Positions 33,434-42,414 are shown, counted from the first letter of the stretch. The stretch: DNA of 64,000 nt from an uncultured Eubacteriales bacterium (GCA_949292785.1 CASFBK010000011.1:1-64000), one strand, 5' to 3'. The notes: generated from the sequence alone by a model not told the origin. Numbers and translations: made by a program.

Positions 33434-33670
33434 TTAAACCATGTAAGGTTTTAAAATCTCTAAAATTTCATCCATATTTGCCTGAGAATCAGCATGAATT
33501 GCTAAGTCGATTGGCTTGGATAAATCTAAACTGAAGATACCCATAATAGATTTTGCATCAATGACATATCTTCCGGAAATTAAATCAAAATCAGTTTCGA
33601 ACTGAGTGATTGCGTTTACGAAAGATTTTACCTTGTCAATGGAGTTTAAAGAAATCTGTACTGTTTTCAT
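33434..33670 (-). CDS. HPr-like protein lacking the phosphorylatable histidine (Crh-like)
   Basis: This 78-residue protein has the HPr fold pattern and the regulatory-serine motif AKSIMGIFSLDL, corresponding to Ser46 of HPr. The segment where GLHARPA carries His15 reads LNSIDKVKSFVNAI and has no histidine. As with Bacillus Crh, it could be phosphorylated by HPr kinase on the serine but not by enzyme I, so it would act in carbon catabolite control rather than sugar transport. GGAGG precedes the start and a strong promoter lies 60 bp upstream. Confidence 0.8.
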   Translation of the reverse strand: MKTVQISLNSIDKVKSFVNAITQFETDFDLISGRYVIDAKSIMGIFSLDLSKPIDLAIHADSQANMDEILEILKPYMV

Positions 33671-33730
33671 GTAAAAGCCTCCTTCATTGTAATTGTTTTT
33701 ATATTTGAAAAAACATCAAATATTTTCTTT

Positions 33731-33759
33731 ATAGTATCGTCTTTTGAGTGAAAAGTCAA
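33731..33759 (-). promoter_or_regulatory. Promoter of the HPr-like gene
   Basis: On the minus strand TTGACT (33759-33754) and TACTAT (33736-33731) are 17 bp apart. Confidence 0.7.
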
Positions 33760-33841
33760 TAGCACCATAACCAATTCGCAACAAGAAATAAGGAGAATTT
33801 TTCGGCAGATTGACCTTAAAAAAGTAAAGGAATGAAAAAAT

Positions 33842-35155
33842 ATGAAAAAAGCAGCATTACACAATCTAGGATGTAAGGTGAATGCATACGAAACAGAAAG
33901 CATGCAGCAGATGCTGGAGGCAGCCGGATATGAAATTGTCCCATTTGACCAGAAAGCAGATGTTTATGTTATTAATACATGTTCTGTGACGAATATTGCA
34001 GACCGTAAGTCACGTCAGATGATTCACAGGGCAAAAAAGCAAAACCCCGCCAGTGTGGTGGTGGCGGCAGGATGTTATGTCCAGACATCAAAGGAGCAGG
34101 CGGAGGCAGACGAAGCCATTGATATTCTGATTGGAAATAACAAAAAGCATCAATTACCGCAAATGCTAGAAGCATTTTTTGCAGAAAAAAGTGGAAAGAA
34201 AACAGAAGTTGTAAATATTGCAGAAGATAAATCTTACGAGAACTTAACAGTAAGCCGGACAGCAGAACACACCAGAGCTTTTATTAAGGTGCAGGACGGC
34301 TGTAACCAGTTTTGCAGTTATTGCATTATCCCTTATGCCAGAGGCAGGGTAAGAAGCCGGGAGTTATCTGATGTGCTAAGAGAGGTAGAGGCTCTTGCAA
34401 AAAACGGATATCGGGAAGTCGTGTTGACCGGAATTCACTTAAGCTCCTACGGTGTGGATAATAACGAAAATCTTTTGCATCTCATCCGGGAGGTTCACCA
34501 AATAGAGGGAATAGAACGGATTCGTTTAGGCTCTTTAGAACCCAAAATCGTGACAGAAGAATTTGCGCGAAGTCTGTCACAGCTTCCCAAAGTATGTCCG
34601 CATTTCCATCTGTCCCTGCAAAGCGGCTGTGATGCCACTCTGAAACGTATGAATCGCAAGTATACCTGTGAAGAATATGCGTTAGGATGTGAACTTTTGC
34701 GGAAATATTTTGCGCATCCGGCAATTACCACCGATGTAATCGTAGGCTTTCCGGGGGAGACAGAAGAAGAATTTGAAACCACCAGAGAATTCTTAAAAAA
34801 AATTGGATTCTTTGAAATCCATATCTTTAAATATTCGGTCCGTAAGGGAACCAAAGCGGCTGAAATGAAGGAACAGGTACCGGAAGAAATAAAGGCAAAG
34901 CGAAGCGATATTCTTTTTGATGACCTGGTTCCGATGAATCATGCATTTTTAGAATGGTATATTGGAAAAGAAGCAGAGGTTTTGATGGAAGAAAAAGTGA
35001 CCTTTAGTGGAAAAGAATATTTTTTAGGACATACCAAAGAATATGTAAAAATGGCAGTGCCATATACAGAAAACATGGAGAATAAGCTGGTCACAGGAAA
35101 GGTAAAAGGTATGCTCAAAGAGCATATACTGTTGTTGGAAGAAAATTTGCATTGA
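33842..35155 (+). CDS. mtaB: tRNA t6A37 methylthiotransferase
   Basis: This 437-residue radical SAM enzyme has the N-terminal UPF0004 domain (LGCKVNAYETESM, VINTCSVTNIAD, VAAGCYVQ), the radical SAM motif CNQFCSYC and a C-terminal TRAM-like domain. It inserts a methylthio group into t6A at position 37 of tRNAs. The GCKVN start and TDVIVGFPGET favour the MtaB group over MiaB. It is transcribed divergently from the HPr-like gene. Confidence 0.93.
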   Translation: MKKAALHNLGCKVNAYETESMQQMLEAAGYEIVPFDQKADVYVINTCSVTNIADRKSRQMIHRAKKQNPASVVVAAGCYVQTSKEQAEADEAIDILIGNNKKHQLPQMLEAFFAEKSGKKTEVVNIAEDKSYENLTVSRTAEHTRAFIKVQDGCNQFCSYCIIPYARGRVRSRELSDVLREVEALAKNGYREVVLTGIHLSSYGVDNNENLLHLIREVHQIEGIERIRLGSLEPKIVTEEFARSLSQLPKVCPHFHLSLQSGCDATLKRMNRKYTCEEYALGCELLRKYFAHPAITTDVIVGFPGETEEEFETTREFLKKIGFFEIHIFKYSVRKGTKAAEMKEQVPEEIKAKRSDILFDDLVPMNHAFLEWYIGKEAEVLMEEKVTFSGKEYFLGHTKEYVKMAVPYTENMENKLVTGKVKGMLKEHILLLEENLH

Positions 35156-35234
35156 ATTTTCAGACCATTTATATTAAAATAGATGAAAGGAATGTTTTTA
35201 GAACGAAAGAGCAACAAATTAAGGGCGTGAAATT

Positions 35235-35498
35235 ATGCAGGATAAAAATAATACACAATATTTCAAAGTGGAAAAAGAGCAGCAGATAAAGGTTGATGAC
35301 GTGCTGGAAATTGTATATAGTGCATTAAAGGAAAAGGGATATAATCCTGTAAATCAGATTGTAGGGTATATTATGTCTGGCGATCCTACTTACATTACCA
35401 GTCACAAGAATGCCAGAAGTCTTATCATGAAAGTAGAAAGAGACGAGCTGGTAGAGGAGATTCTGCGGCAATATATTAAGAGTAATTCCTGGGAATAG
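35235..35498 (+). CDS. IreB-family regulatory phosphoprotein (UPF0297)
   Basis: This 87-residue protein matches the UPF0297/YrzL family along its length, including [20 protein letters not shown]. In enterococci IreB is a substrate of the PASTA kinase IreK and dampens cephalosporin resistance; the same role here is inference. It opens the conserved Firmicute gene order IreB-RuvX-DUF1292. AGGGCGTG is a weak ribosome binding site. Confidence 0.92.
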   Translation: MQDKNNTQYFKVEKEQQIKVDDVLEIVYSALKEKGYNPVNQIVGYIMSGDPTYITSHKNARSLIMKVERDELVEEILRQYIKSNSWE

Positions 35499-35654
35499 GA
35501 ATGCGTTCCGACGAATTGGCAGGTGACGCAGAGCGGCGCGTGCCGCTGCATCTTTACAGGAGAAACGCCATGAAACGGAGTTTCATAATGGAATGCGTTC
35601 CGACGAATTGGCAGGTGACGCAGAGCGGCGCGTGCCGTTACATCTTTACAGGAG
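35498..35654 (+). repeat. 65-bp direct repeat, period 92, upstream of ruvX
   Basis: A ~65-bp unit beginning GGAATGCGTTCCGACGAATT occurs at 35498-35562 and at 35590-35654, with only about two differences (CCGCTGCA versus CCGTTACA). Both copies end in ACAGGAG, so the second provides the ruvX ribosome binding site. The unit contains GCGGCGCGTGCCGC-like dyads. Confidence 0.9.
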
Positions 35655-35661
35655 GAAATAT

Positions 35662-36120
35662 ATGAGAATTATGGGACTGGACTTTGGTTCCAAGACAGTA
35701 GGGGTTGCGGTAAGTGATGCCTTATTAATAACTGCCCAGGGAGTTGAGATTGTAAGTCGAAAGTCACCAGGAAAGCTGCGCCAGACCTTGGCGAGATTAC
35801 AGGAGCTGGTGGAAGAATATCAAGTGGACAAAATCGTACTTGGTTTCCCGAAGAATATGAACAATACCGAGGGGGAACGTTGCGAGAAGACTCTTGAATT
35901 TAAGGAAATGTTAGAAAAGCGCTGCGGTCTGGAAGTGGTTCTGTGGGATGAACGACTGACTACCGTTGCGGCAGACCGTGCCATGATGGAAGGCGGAATA
36001 CGACGAGAAGACCGGAAAAAGTATGTAGATAAGCTGGCAGCAGTTTTTATTTTACAGGGATATCTGGATGCATTAGCACATCAGGAAGAGAAGAGTTCCG
36101 TGTCTTTGGATGAAGAATAG
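35662..36120 (+). CDS. ruvX: Putative pre-16S rRNA nuclease (YqgF/RuvX)
   Basis: The ATG at 35662 follows GGAGG at 35652-35656; the frame is open upstream through the repeat, which is not likely to be coding. The 152-residue protein has [16 protein letters not shown] with the catalytic Asp, [15 protein letters not shown] and [15 protein letters not shown], the hallmarks of the RNase H-like YqgF fold. It matures the 5' end of 16S rRNA in other bacteria. It lies in the yrzL-yrrK-yrzB order. Confidence 0.93.
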   Translation: MRIMGLDFGSKTVGVAVSDALLITAQGVEIVSRKSPGKLRQTLARLQELVEEYQVDKIVLGFPKNMNNTEGERCEKTLEFKEMLEKRCGLEVVLWDERLTTVAADRAMMEGGIRREDRKKYVDKLAAVFILQGYLDALAHQEEKSSVSLDEE

Positions 36121-36149
36121 AGAAGTGATGATTTGGAAGGAATGAAAAG

Positions 36150-36410
36150 ATGGAAAAAGTAACATTTCGTGATCCCGATAGTGGGGAGGACGTAGAGTTC
36201 TATGTAGTAGAACAGACCAGAATCAATGGAACAGATTATCTGTTGGTATCTGTAGAAGAGGATGGAGATTCCGAGGCATTTATTTTAAAAGATGTATCAA
36301 CAGGAAATGAGGAAGATTCCGTGTATGAAATGGTGGAATCTGAGGAAGAATTGGAATATATGTCCAAAATTTTTGCAGAAATTTTAGAAGATGTAGATAT
36401 CACATTGTAA
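36150..36410 (+). CDS. DUF1292 protein (YrzB-like)
   Basis: This 86-residue acidic protein belongs to DUF1292 by its TFRDPDSGEDVEFYVVEQTR and LLVSVEEDGDSEAFILKD segments and by its place right after ruvX. Function is unknown in all species I know of. It has no membrane segment. Confidence 0.88.
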   Translation: MEKVTFRDPDSGEDVEFYVVEQTRINGTDYLLVSVEEDGDSEAFILKDVSTGNEEDSVYEMVESEEELEYMSKIFAEILEDVDITL

Positions 36411-36435
36411 TTGAATTTTACAGGAAGGTGTTGGA

Positions 36436-36894
36436 ATGCTTCAGGACAGTTTTAAACAGAGATTGAAGGAAAAAGGGCTGAAAATTACAAAACAGAGAAT
36501 ACTGGTATTAGAGGCTTTAGCATCCTGTGAAGATAAACATCTGACTGCGGAAGAAATATATGAAATAGTAAAAGCCGATTTCCCGGAAATCGGACTGGCG
36601 ACTGTTTACAGAACCATACAGTTGTTAGTAGAACTTGACTTGGTGGAAAGTATTCAATTAGGTGATGGTTATGTGCGTTATGAAATAGGAAAGGTTAATG
36701 GAGAAGAGGCACATCATCACCATCATTTAATATGCTTAGCGTGTGGAAAAATCATTTCTTTTCGTGATGACCTGTTAGATGAACTGGAGGCGCGGATAAT
36801 GGAATCAGCCTCTTTTCAGGTCATCAACCATGAAGTAAAGCTTTACGGCTATTGTAAGGAATGTCTGACAAAGAGACAGGAGAGCCAGTCATAA
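36436..36894 (+). CDS. Fur-family metalloregulator
   Basis: This 152-residue protein has the Fur winged helix (LKITKQRILVLEALASCEDK, HLTAEEIYEIVKADFPEIGL, ATVYRTIQLLVELDLV) and a C-terminal metal-binding half with HHHHHLICLACGKIISF and YGYCKECL, giving two CxxC zinc pairs. Whether it senses iron, zinc or peroxide cannot be told safely; the His run and the two CxxC motifs fit Fur or Zur as well as PerR. AGGAAGGTG precedes the ATG. It lies 34 bp before the RNase J gene. Confidence 0.9.
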   Translation: MLQDSFKQRLKEKGLKITKQRILVLEALASCEDKHLTAEEIYEIVKADFPEIGLATVYRTIQLLVELDLVESIQLGDGYVRYEIGKVNGEEAHHHHHLICLACGKIISFRDDLLDELEARIMESASFQVINHEVKLYGYCKECLTKRQESQS

Positions 36895-36928
36895 GATGCG
36901 GTGAAACGGCAGCTTATGGAGGTGCAAT

Positions 36929-38596
36929 TTGAAGAAACAAACAAACAACTCAAAATTGAAAATCATTCCTTTAGGTGGATTAGAACAGATTGGAATGAAC
37001 ATTACTGCCTTTGAATATGAGGACAGTATTATTGTGGTGGACTGTGGTCTGTCTTTCCCGGAAGATGATATGCTGGGAATTGACTTAGTCATTCCGGATG
37101 TAACTTACTTAAAGAACAACATTGACAAGGTAAAAGGATTTTTTATTACCCACGGTCATGAAGACCATATTGGCGCGATTCCTTATGTATTAAAGGACAT
37201 CAATGTGCCAATTTATGCAACCAAGCTTACCATTGGTATTATTGAAAATAAACTGCGTGAGCACAATATGCTTACCAAAGTAAAGCGTAAGGTAGTAAAA
37301 TACGGACAGCACATCAATCTTGGGTGCTTTCGTGTAGAATTTATAAAAACAAACCACAGTATTCAGGATGCGGCAGCCCTTGCCATTTATTCACCGGCAG
37401 GAATCGTTGTTCATACTGGTGACTTTAAGGTGGATTACACACCGGTATTTGGTGATTCCATTGATTTACAGAGATTTGGCGAGATTGGAAAGAAAGGCGT
37501 ACTTGCGCTGATGTGTGACAGTACCAATGCGGAGCGCCCGGGATTTACCAATTCAGAGCGTACCGTAGGTAAGACCTTTGATAATATTTTTGCAGACCAT
37601 CAGAATACCAGAATTATTATTGCGACCTTTGCGTCGAATGTAGACCGTGTACAGCAGATTATCAATTCCGCTTATAAATACGGCAGAAAAGTAGTCGTAG
37701 AGGGTCGAAGCATGGTAAATATTATCAGTACCGCTACGGAGCTTGGATATTTGCAGATACCGGAAAATACATTGATTGATATTGAACAGCTGAAAAATTA
37801 TCCGGACGAACAGACGGTACTGATTACCACTGGAAGCCAGGGAGAGTCTATGGCTGCCTTATCCCGTATGGCATCTAATCTTCATAAAAAGGTAACCATT
37901 AAGCCGGGAGATACGATTATTTTCAGCTCCAACCCGATTCCGGGAAATGAAAAGGCAGTATCCAATGTCATCAATGAATTATTTATGAAGGGTGCCGAAG
38001 TAATCTTTCAGGATGCCCATGTATCCGGACATGCCTGCCAGGAGGAAATCAAGTTGATTTACTCTTTGGTGAAGCCGAAGTATGCGATTCCGGTGCATGG
38101 TGAATATAAGCATTTAACAGCCCAGGCAAAAATAGCAGAAGAACTGGGTATCAATAAAGATAATATTTTTATCCTGTCATCTGGTGATGTATTAGAGTTA
38201 GATGAAGAGGGAGCAGCGATTACAGGTCAGGTACCGGTAGGAGATATTCTTGTAGACGGACTTGGAGTAGGAGACGTTGGAAACATTGTATTAAGAGACC
38301 GTCAGCACCTGGCAGAAGACGGTATTATTATCGTAGTTATGACCCTGGAAGCAGGAAGCGGACAGGTATTGGCAGGACCGGATATTGTCAGTCGTGGATT
38401 TGTCTATGTAAGAGGCTCTGAAAGTCTGATGGATGAGGCAAAGCAGGTACTGGAAGATACCATGGAATATTGTATGGAGAAGAATATTACCGACTGGGGC
38501 AAGATTAAGACCTCAATCAAAGATGATTTAGGTGAATTTGTTTGGAAAAAAACAAAGAGAAGACCAATGATTATGCCAATTATTATGGAAGTGTAG
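36929..38596 (+). CDS. rnj: Ribonuclease J
   Basis: This 555-residue metallo-beta-lactamase/beta-CASP nuclease starts at a TTG with GGAGGTG at 36918-36924. THGHEDHIGAIPY is the zinc site, HTGDFKVDYTP and CDSTNAERPG follow, and HVSGHACQEE with IPVHGEYKHLTAQAK form the beta-CASP part. It has both 5'-to-3' exonuclease and endonuclease activities in RNA turnover and rRNA processing. It is inserted with fur and ylbF genes between DUF1292 and the mltG-like gene. Confidence 0.95.
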   Translation: MKKQTNNSKLKIIPLGGLEQIGMNITAFEYEDSIIVVDCGLSFPEDDMLGIDLVIPDVTYLKNNIDKVKGFFITHGHEDHIGAIPYVLKDINVPIYATKLTIGIIENKLREHNMLTKVKRKVVKYGQHINLGCFRVEFIKTNHSIQDAAALAIYSPAGIVVHTGDFKVDYTPVFGDSIDLQRFGEIGKKGVLALMCDSTNAERPGFTNSERTVGKTFDNIFADHQNTRIIIATFASNVDRVQQIINSAYKYGRKVVVEGRSMVNIISTATELGYLQIPENTLIDIEQLKNYPDEQTVLITTGSQGESMAALSRMASNLHKKVTIKPGDTIIFSSNPIPGNEKAVSNVINELFMKGAEVIFQDAHVSGHACQEEIKLIYSLVKPKYAIPVHGEYKHLTAQAKIAEELGINKDNIFILSSGDVLELDEEGAAITGQVPVGDILVDGLGVGDVGNIVLRDRQHLAEDGIIIVVMTLEAGSGQVLAGPDIVSRGFVYVRGSESLMDEAKQVLEDTMEYCMEKNITDWGKIKTSIKDDLGEFVWKKTKRRPMIMPIIMEV

Positions 38597-38598
38597 GG

Positions 38599-38934
38599 AT
38601 GTGTATGAATCGGTTAGATGAAAGCATCAGTAATCTGGTAGCGGCATTAAAGGATAGTCCGGAATATCGGAACTATCAGGAAATGTGGGAAAGGATGAAG
38701 CAGGACCCCCAAAAGGTGCAGCAGGTAAATGACTTTCGGAAACGAACTTATCTGCTGCAAAATAGCAGGGACCCGCAGGTTGATTTGTTTACGGAAATTG
38801 ATCGTTTACAACAGGAATCTGCACCCTTGCGGGCACAGCCTGATGTGAGTGAATACCTTGCGGCAGAGCTTGCACTGTGCCGTATGGTTCAGCACATTAA
38901 TTATCGGTTAATGCAGGAAATTGATTTTGACTAA
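38599..38934 (+). CDS. YlbF/YmcA family protein
   Basis: The ~111-residue protein starts at ATG 38599 (or 38605), just after the RNase J stop. The helical pattern DESISNLVAALKDSPEYRNYQ, then KQDPQKVQQVNDFRKRTYLL, is that of YlbF. In Bacillus, YlbF, YmcA and YaaT form a complex that steers RNase Y and mRNA maturation; neighbouring RNase J makes an RNA-decay role plausible here. No strong ribosome binding site is seen, which fits translational coupling. Confidence 0.85.
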   Translation: MCMNRLDESISNLVAALKDSPEYRNYQEMWERMKQDPQKVQQVNDFRKRTYLLQNSRDPQVDLFTEIDRLQQESAPLRAQPDVSEYLAAELALCRMVQHINYRLMQEIDFD

Positions 38935-38968
38935 GGAGAAAGAGCAGTCCGGGAGAGAGAGGAATACT

Positions 38969-39352
38969 ATGAAAAGCAGCAAGACAGCATTGCATCTGTT
39001 AGGATTTATTTTAAATATATTGATGATGGTTTTGATTGTATTTGTAGTAATACAGCTGGCAACAGCCGCCTACGACATCGGATATCGGGTCTTTACGGAG
39101 CCTGCGATGGAATCAGAGCCGGGAAGAGATGTTATGGTAGAGGTAGAGCAGGGAATGTCTGCCTGGGAGCTGGGAACGGAGCTGGAAGAAAAGGGATTGG
39201 TAGATAATCACATTCTTTTTACCGTGCAGCTGCAGGTCTCTTCCTATGCGAAGAATATTAAGCCGGGGTTATATACCTTAAATACGTCAATGACTGCACG
39301 GGAAATGATGCAGGTCATGACAAAGGAAGAAGTCGAGGAAACTGCCAAATGA
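38969..39352 (+). CDS. Short MltG/YceG-like membrane protein
   Basis: The start at 38969 follows GAGAGAGG; the frame is open to 38921. The 127-residue protein has one N-terminal membrane helix (LGFILNILMMVLIVFVVIQL) and an outside domain with VEQGMSAWELGTELEEKGLV and IKPGLYTLNTSMTAREMM, like the N-terminal LysM-like part of the endolytic transglycosylase MltG. The catalytic YceG domain (~200 residues) is missing, so it cannot cut glycan strands by itself. The place before trmR is that of yrrL/mltG in Bacillus, so it looks like a reduced form kept in the same order. Confidence 0.75.
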   Translation: MKSSKTALHLLGFILNILMMVLIVFVVIQLATAAYDIGYRVFTEPAMESEPGRDVMVEVEQGMSAWELGTELEEKGLVDNHILFTVQLQVSSYAKNIKPGLYTLNTSMTAREMMQVMTKEEVEETAK

Positions 39353-40005
39353 TAGTGGAAGAACGTCTGATTACCTATATCAATTCCCTGGACAATGGGA
39401 ACACAGAACTTTTAGAGAAGATAGAAAAAGAAGCACATGAAAACTATGTGCCTGTCATACGAAAAGAAACACAGAATTTATTGAAACTCCTGCTTGCCAT
39501 GAACCGCCCCAAACGTATTTTAGAGGTGGGAACGGCAGTAGGATTTTCTGCATTGTTGATGGAGGAATACAATCCGGTGGATTGCAGGATTACAACCATT
39601 GAGAACTACGAGAAGAGAATTCCGATTGCAAGGGAAAACTTTTTGTGCGCAGGGAAGCAGAATGTGATAGAATTAATAGAAGGAGATGCAGCTTTGGTTT
39701 TAAAAGAGCTGCAGGAGCCTTATGATTTTATATTTATGGATGCAGCTAAGGGGCAGTACATCCATTTTCTGCCGGATATCATGCGTTTGTTAAAAAACGG
39801 TGGAGTTCTGGTGTCAGATAATGTACTGCAGGATGGAGATATTATTGAGTCAAGATTTGCAGTGACCAGAAGAAACCGTACCATTCATAAGAGAATGCGG
39901 GATTATCTCTACGAGATTACCCATGTGAAAGAGCTGACCACTTCCGTACTTCCCATTGGAGATGGAGTGACGATTAGTGTGAAAAAGGAAGGAAATGAAC
40001 TATGA
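39349..40005 (+). CDS. trmR: tRNA 5-hydroxyuridine methyltransferase-type O-methyltransferase
   Basis: This 218-residue class I methyltransferase has ILEVGTAVGFSALLM, DFIFMDAAKGQY and VLVSDNVLQDG, the pattern of the O-methyltransferase family 3. It overlaps the mltG-like gene by 4 bp and the U32 gene by 4 bp. In Bacillus, TrmR converts 5-hydroxyuridine-34 to 5-methoxyuridine after TrhP-type U32 proteins make the hydroxyl group; this synteny supports the same function. Confidence 0.85.
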   Translation: MIVEERLITYINSLDNGNTELLEKIEKEAHENYVPVIRKETQNLLKLLLAMNRPKRILEVGTAVGFSALLMEEYNPVDCRITTIENYEKRIPIARENFLCAGKQNVIELIEGDAALVLKELQEPYDFIFMDAAKGQYIHFLPDIMRLLKNGGVLVSDNVLQDGDIIESRFAVTRRNRTIHKRMRDYLYEITHVKELTTSVLPIGDGVTISVKKEGNEL

Positions 40006-41237
40006 GAAAGCCAGAATTGCTTGTTCCGGCGAGCAGTCTTGAAGTATTAAAAGTTGCAGTTATCTTTGGCGCAGATGCGGTTTACATTGGAGGCGAAGTG
40101 TTTGGGCTTCGGGCAAAGGCAAAGAATTTTTCTAAGGAAGATATGGCAGAGGGAATTGCATTTGCACATGCGCATGGTGTCAAGGTCTATGTGACAGCCA
40201 ATATTCTCGCCCATAATCAGGACTTAGAAGGGGTAAGGGAATATTTTAAAGAGTTAAAAGAAATCAGACCGGATGCGCTGATTATTTCAGACCCGGGAAT
40301 CTTTACCATTGCAAAGGAAGTCTGTCCTGAAATAGAGATACATATCTCCACTCAGGCAAACAATACCAATTATGGAACGTATCAGTTCTGGTATGCACAG
40401 GGAGCCAAGCGTGTGGTTTCTGCAAGAGAATTATCGTTAGAAGAAATCAAAGAAATAAGACAGAATATTCCCGAGGATATGGAGATAGAGACATTTATCC
40501 ATGGAGCAATGTGTATTTCTTATTCCGGCAGATGTCTCTTAAGTAACTTTTTTACCGGAAGAGACGCCAATCAGGGGGCTTGTACGCATCCGTGCCGGTG
40601 GAAATACGCAGTAGTAGAAGAAAAAAGACCGGGAGAATATTTACCGGTTTATGAAAATGAGCGTGGAACCTATATTTTTAATTCCAAGGATTTGTGTATG
40701 ATAGAACATATTCCGGAAATGATAAATGCCGGTATTGACAGCTTTAAAATAGAGGGCAGAATGAAGACGGCGCTCTATGTGGCAACGGTAGCGCGAACCT
40801 ATCGGAAAGCAATCGACGATTATCTGGAATCAGAGGAAAAGTACCGTCAGAATATGCCATGGTATTTAGAACAGATTTCCAACTGCACTTACCGCCAGTT
40901 TACGACCGGATTTTTCTTTGGAAAGCCCAGCGAAGAGACACAGATATATGACAGCAATACTTATGTGAAGGAATACACGTATCTTGGTATTGTTGGAGAG
41001 CAAAATGCACAGGGGCTTTACCGCATTGAACAGAGAAATAAATTCTCTGTGGGGGAAGAAATCGAAGTTATGAAGCCAAATGGAGATAATATCCCGGTTA
41101 CTGTAAAAGCAATACAGGATGAAGAGGGAACTCCAATGGAATCAGCACCTCATCCAAAACAGGTGTTATATATTGACTTAGGTCATACATTAGAAAAGTT
41201 TGATATTTTACGCAGACAGGAGAAGGAGGAACAGTAA
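40002..41237 (+). CDS. U32 family protein, tRNA uridine hydroxylation (TrhP-like)
   Basis: This 411-residue protein belongs to the U32 'peptidase' family: ELLVPASSLEVLKVAVIFGA near the start, then STQANNTNYGTYQFW, GAMCISYSGRCLLSNFFTGR and NQGACTHPCRWKY with the conserved cysteines of an iron-sulfur site, and FNSKDLCMIEHIPEM and KIEGRMKT. Members next to trmR hydroxylate U34 of tRNA with prephenate. A collagenase-type protease role is less likely. Only one copy is present, whereas Bacillus has two. Confidence 0.88.
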   Translation: MRKPELLVPASSLEVLKVAVIFGADAVYIGGEVFGLRAKAKNFSKEDMAEGIAFAHAHGVKVYVTANILAHNQDLEGVREYFKELKEIRPDALIISDPGIFTIAKEVCPEIEIHISTQANNTNYGTYQFWYAQGAKRVVSARELSLEEIKEIRQNIPEDMEIETFIHGAMCISYSGRCLLSNFFTGRDANQGACTHPCRWKYAVVEEKRPGEYLPVYENERGTYIFNSKDLCMIEHIPEMINAGIDSFKIEGRMKTALYVATVARTYRKAIDDYLESEEKYRQNMPWYLEQISNCTYRQFTTGFFFGKPSEETQIYDSNTYVKEYTYLGIVGEQNAQGLYRIEQRNKFSVGEEIEVMKPNGDNIPVTVKAIQDEEGTPMESAPHPKQVLYIDLGHTLEKFDILRRQEKEEQ

Positions 41238-41238
41238 G

Positions 41239-42294
41239 ATGAGTAAAGAAAAGTATGTAGCATATGTAGGAACGTACACACACGGAAACAGTGTTGGAAT
41301 CCATATCTATGACGTAGATGTGGAACAGGGAAAGATGGAAGAAAAAAAGGTAGTACCAATTAACAATCCTTCCCATTTGACTGTGTCAGCAGACGGAAAG
41401 TTCTTGTACTCTATTGCTGATGAAGGAGTAGCTGCTTTTAAGATTCTGGCAGATGGAGATTTGGAGCCAATCAATGAAAAGTGGATTGGCGGTATGCGTG
41501 GATGTTATGTGGAAGTAGATAAGGAAAATCGCTATCTGTTTGTAGGTGGTTATCATGATGGACGTGTTACTATGATGAATCTGGAAGAGGATGGAAGTAT
41601 TGGTGAGATTGCAGACGGAATTTTCCATACCGGAATGGGAAGAAGCATTGCGGAACGTAATTACCGTCCGCATGTAAACTGTGTAAAGCTTACCCCGGAT
41701 GAAAACTATCTGTGTGCCGTAGACGGTGGTCTGGACCAGGTAAAGATATATGAGATTGACCGTAGAAGCGGAAAAATGAAGATTGCAGATATTTTGCGTG
41801 AACATTTGGATTCTTCCCCAAGAATGATTCGTTTTTCTAAAGAAGGAACGTATGCTTATGTGTTATGTGAGGAAACGAATGCAATCGATGTATATCATTA
41901 TGAATGTACGCAGGAAGGACCACAGTTTGAAGAGATTCAGTCCATTCCTACGGTAAATGAGAAGGAAAAGGCAATCTGCGGGGCAGCGGATCTGGAGATT
42001 ACCCAGGATGGAAAATATCTGTTCTGTTCCAATGCAGGAGTCAATTCGGTTGTCATTTACAGCATTGACGAAAAGACAGGAAAGTTAGAGAAAATCTGCG
42101 ATTCTAAGATTAGTGGAAATTTTCCGAAGACCATTGCAGTGTTCCCGGACAATAAGCACTTTGTAAGCTTGAATCATGATACAAATGAGATTACAAGCTT
42201 TGTCATGAATTATGAGAAGAAATGCTTCCTGATGGAAGGAAAACCGATTTCGATTGACAAGCCGAACTGTATTTATATTCATAAGCTGGGATAA
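41239..42294 (+). CDS. Lactonase-family seven-bladed beta-propeller protein (6-phosphogluconolactonase-like)
   Basis: The 351-residue protein starts at ATG 41239 after AAGGAGG. Repeats such as HLTVSADGKFLYSIADEG, YVEVDKENRYLFVGGYHDG and CVKLTPDENYLCAVDGG follow one another as propeller blades and match the Pgl/YkgB family. A pentose-phosphate role is not certain since no zwf or gnd gene is near. It follows the U32 gene by 1 bp and ends the operon at the terminator downstream. Confidence 0.85.
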   Translation: MSKEKYVAYVGTYTHGNSVGIHIYDVDVEQGKMEEKKVVPINNPSHLTVSADGKFLYSIADEGVAAFKILADGDLEPINEKWIGGMRGCYVEVDKENRYLFVGGYHDGRVTMMNLEEDGSIGEIADGIFHTGMGRSIAERNYRPHVNCVKLTPDENYLCAVDGGLDQVKIYEIDRRSGKMKIADILREHLDSSPRMIRFSKEGTYAYVLCEETNAIDVYHYECTQEGPQFEEIQSIPTVNEKEKAICGAADLEITQDGKYLFCSNAGVNSVVIYSIDEKTGKLEKICDSKISGNFPKTIAVFPDNKHFVSLNHDTNEITSFVMNYEKKCFLMEGKPISIDKPNCIYIHKLG

Positions 42295-42313
42295 AAGTTT
42301 GAAATGAATAAGC

Positions 42314-42352
42314 AAAAAGCTGAAGTTGCGTTTTATGCAATTTCAGCTTTTT
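42314..42352. terminator. Bidirectional terminator between the lactonase gene and aroC
   Basis: AAAAAGCTGAA...TTGC pairs with GCAA...TTCAGCTTTTT, usable from both sides. Confidence 0.88.
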
Positions 42353-42414
42353 CTGGTCTTAGATGTAAAATTTTAAAAGTTAAGTTTTAGAAGTTAAAAC
42401 GAAAGGTTTTAAAA

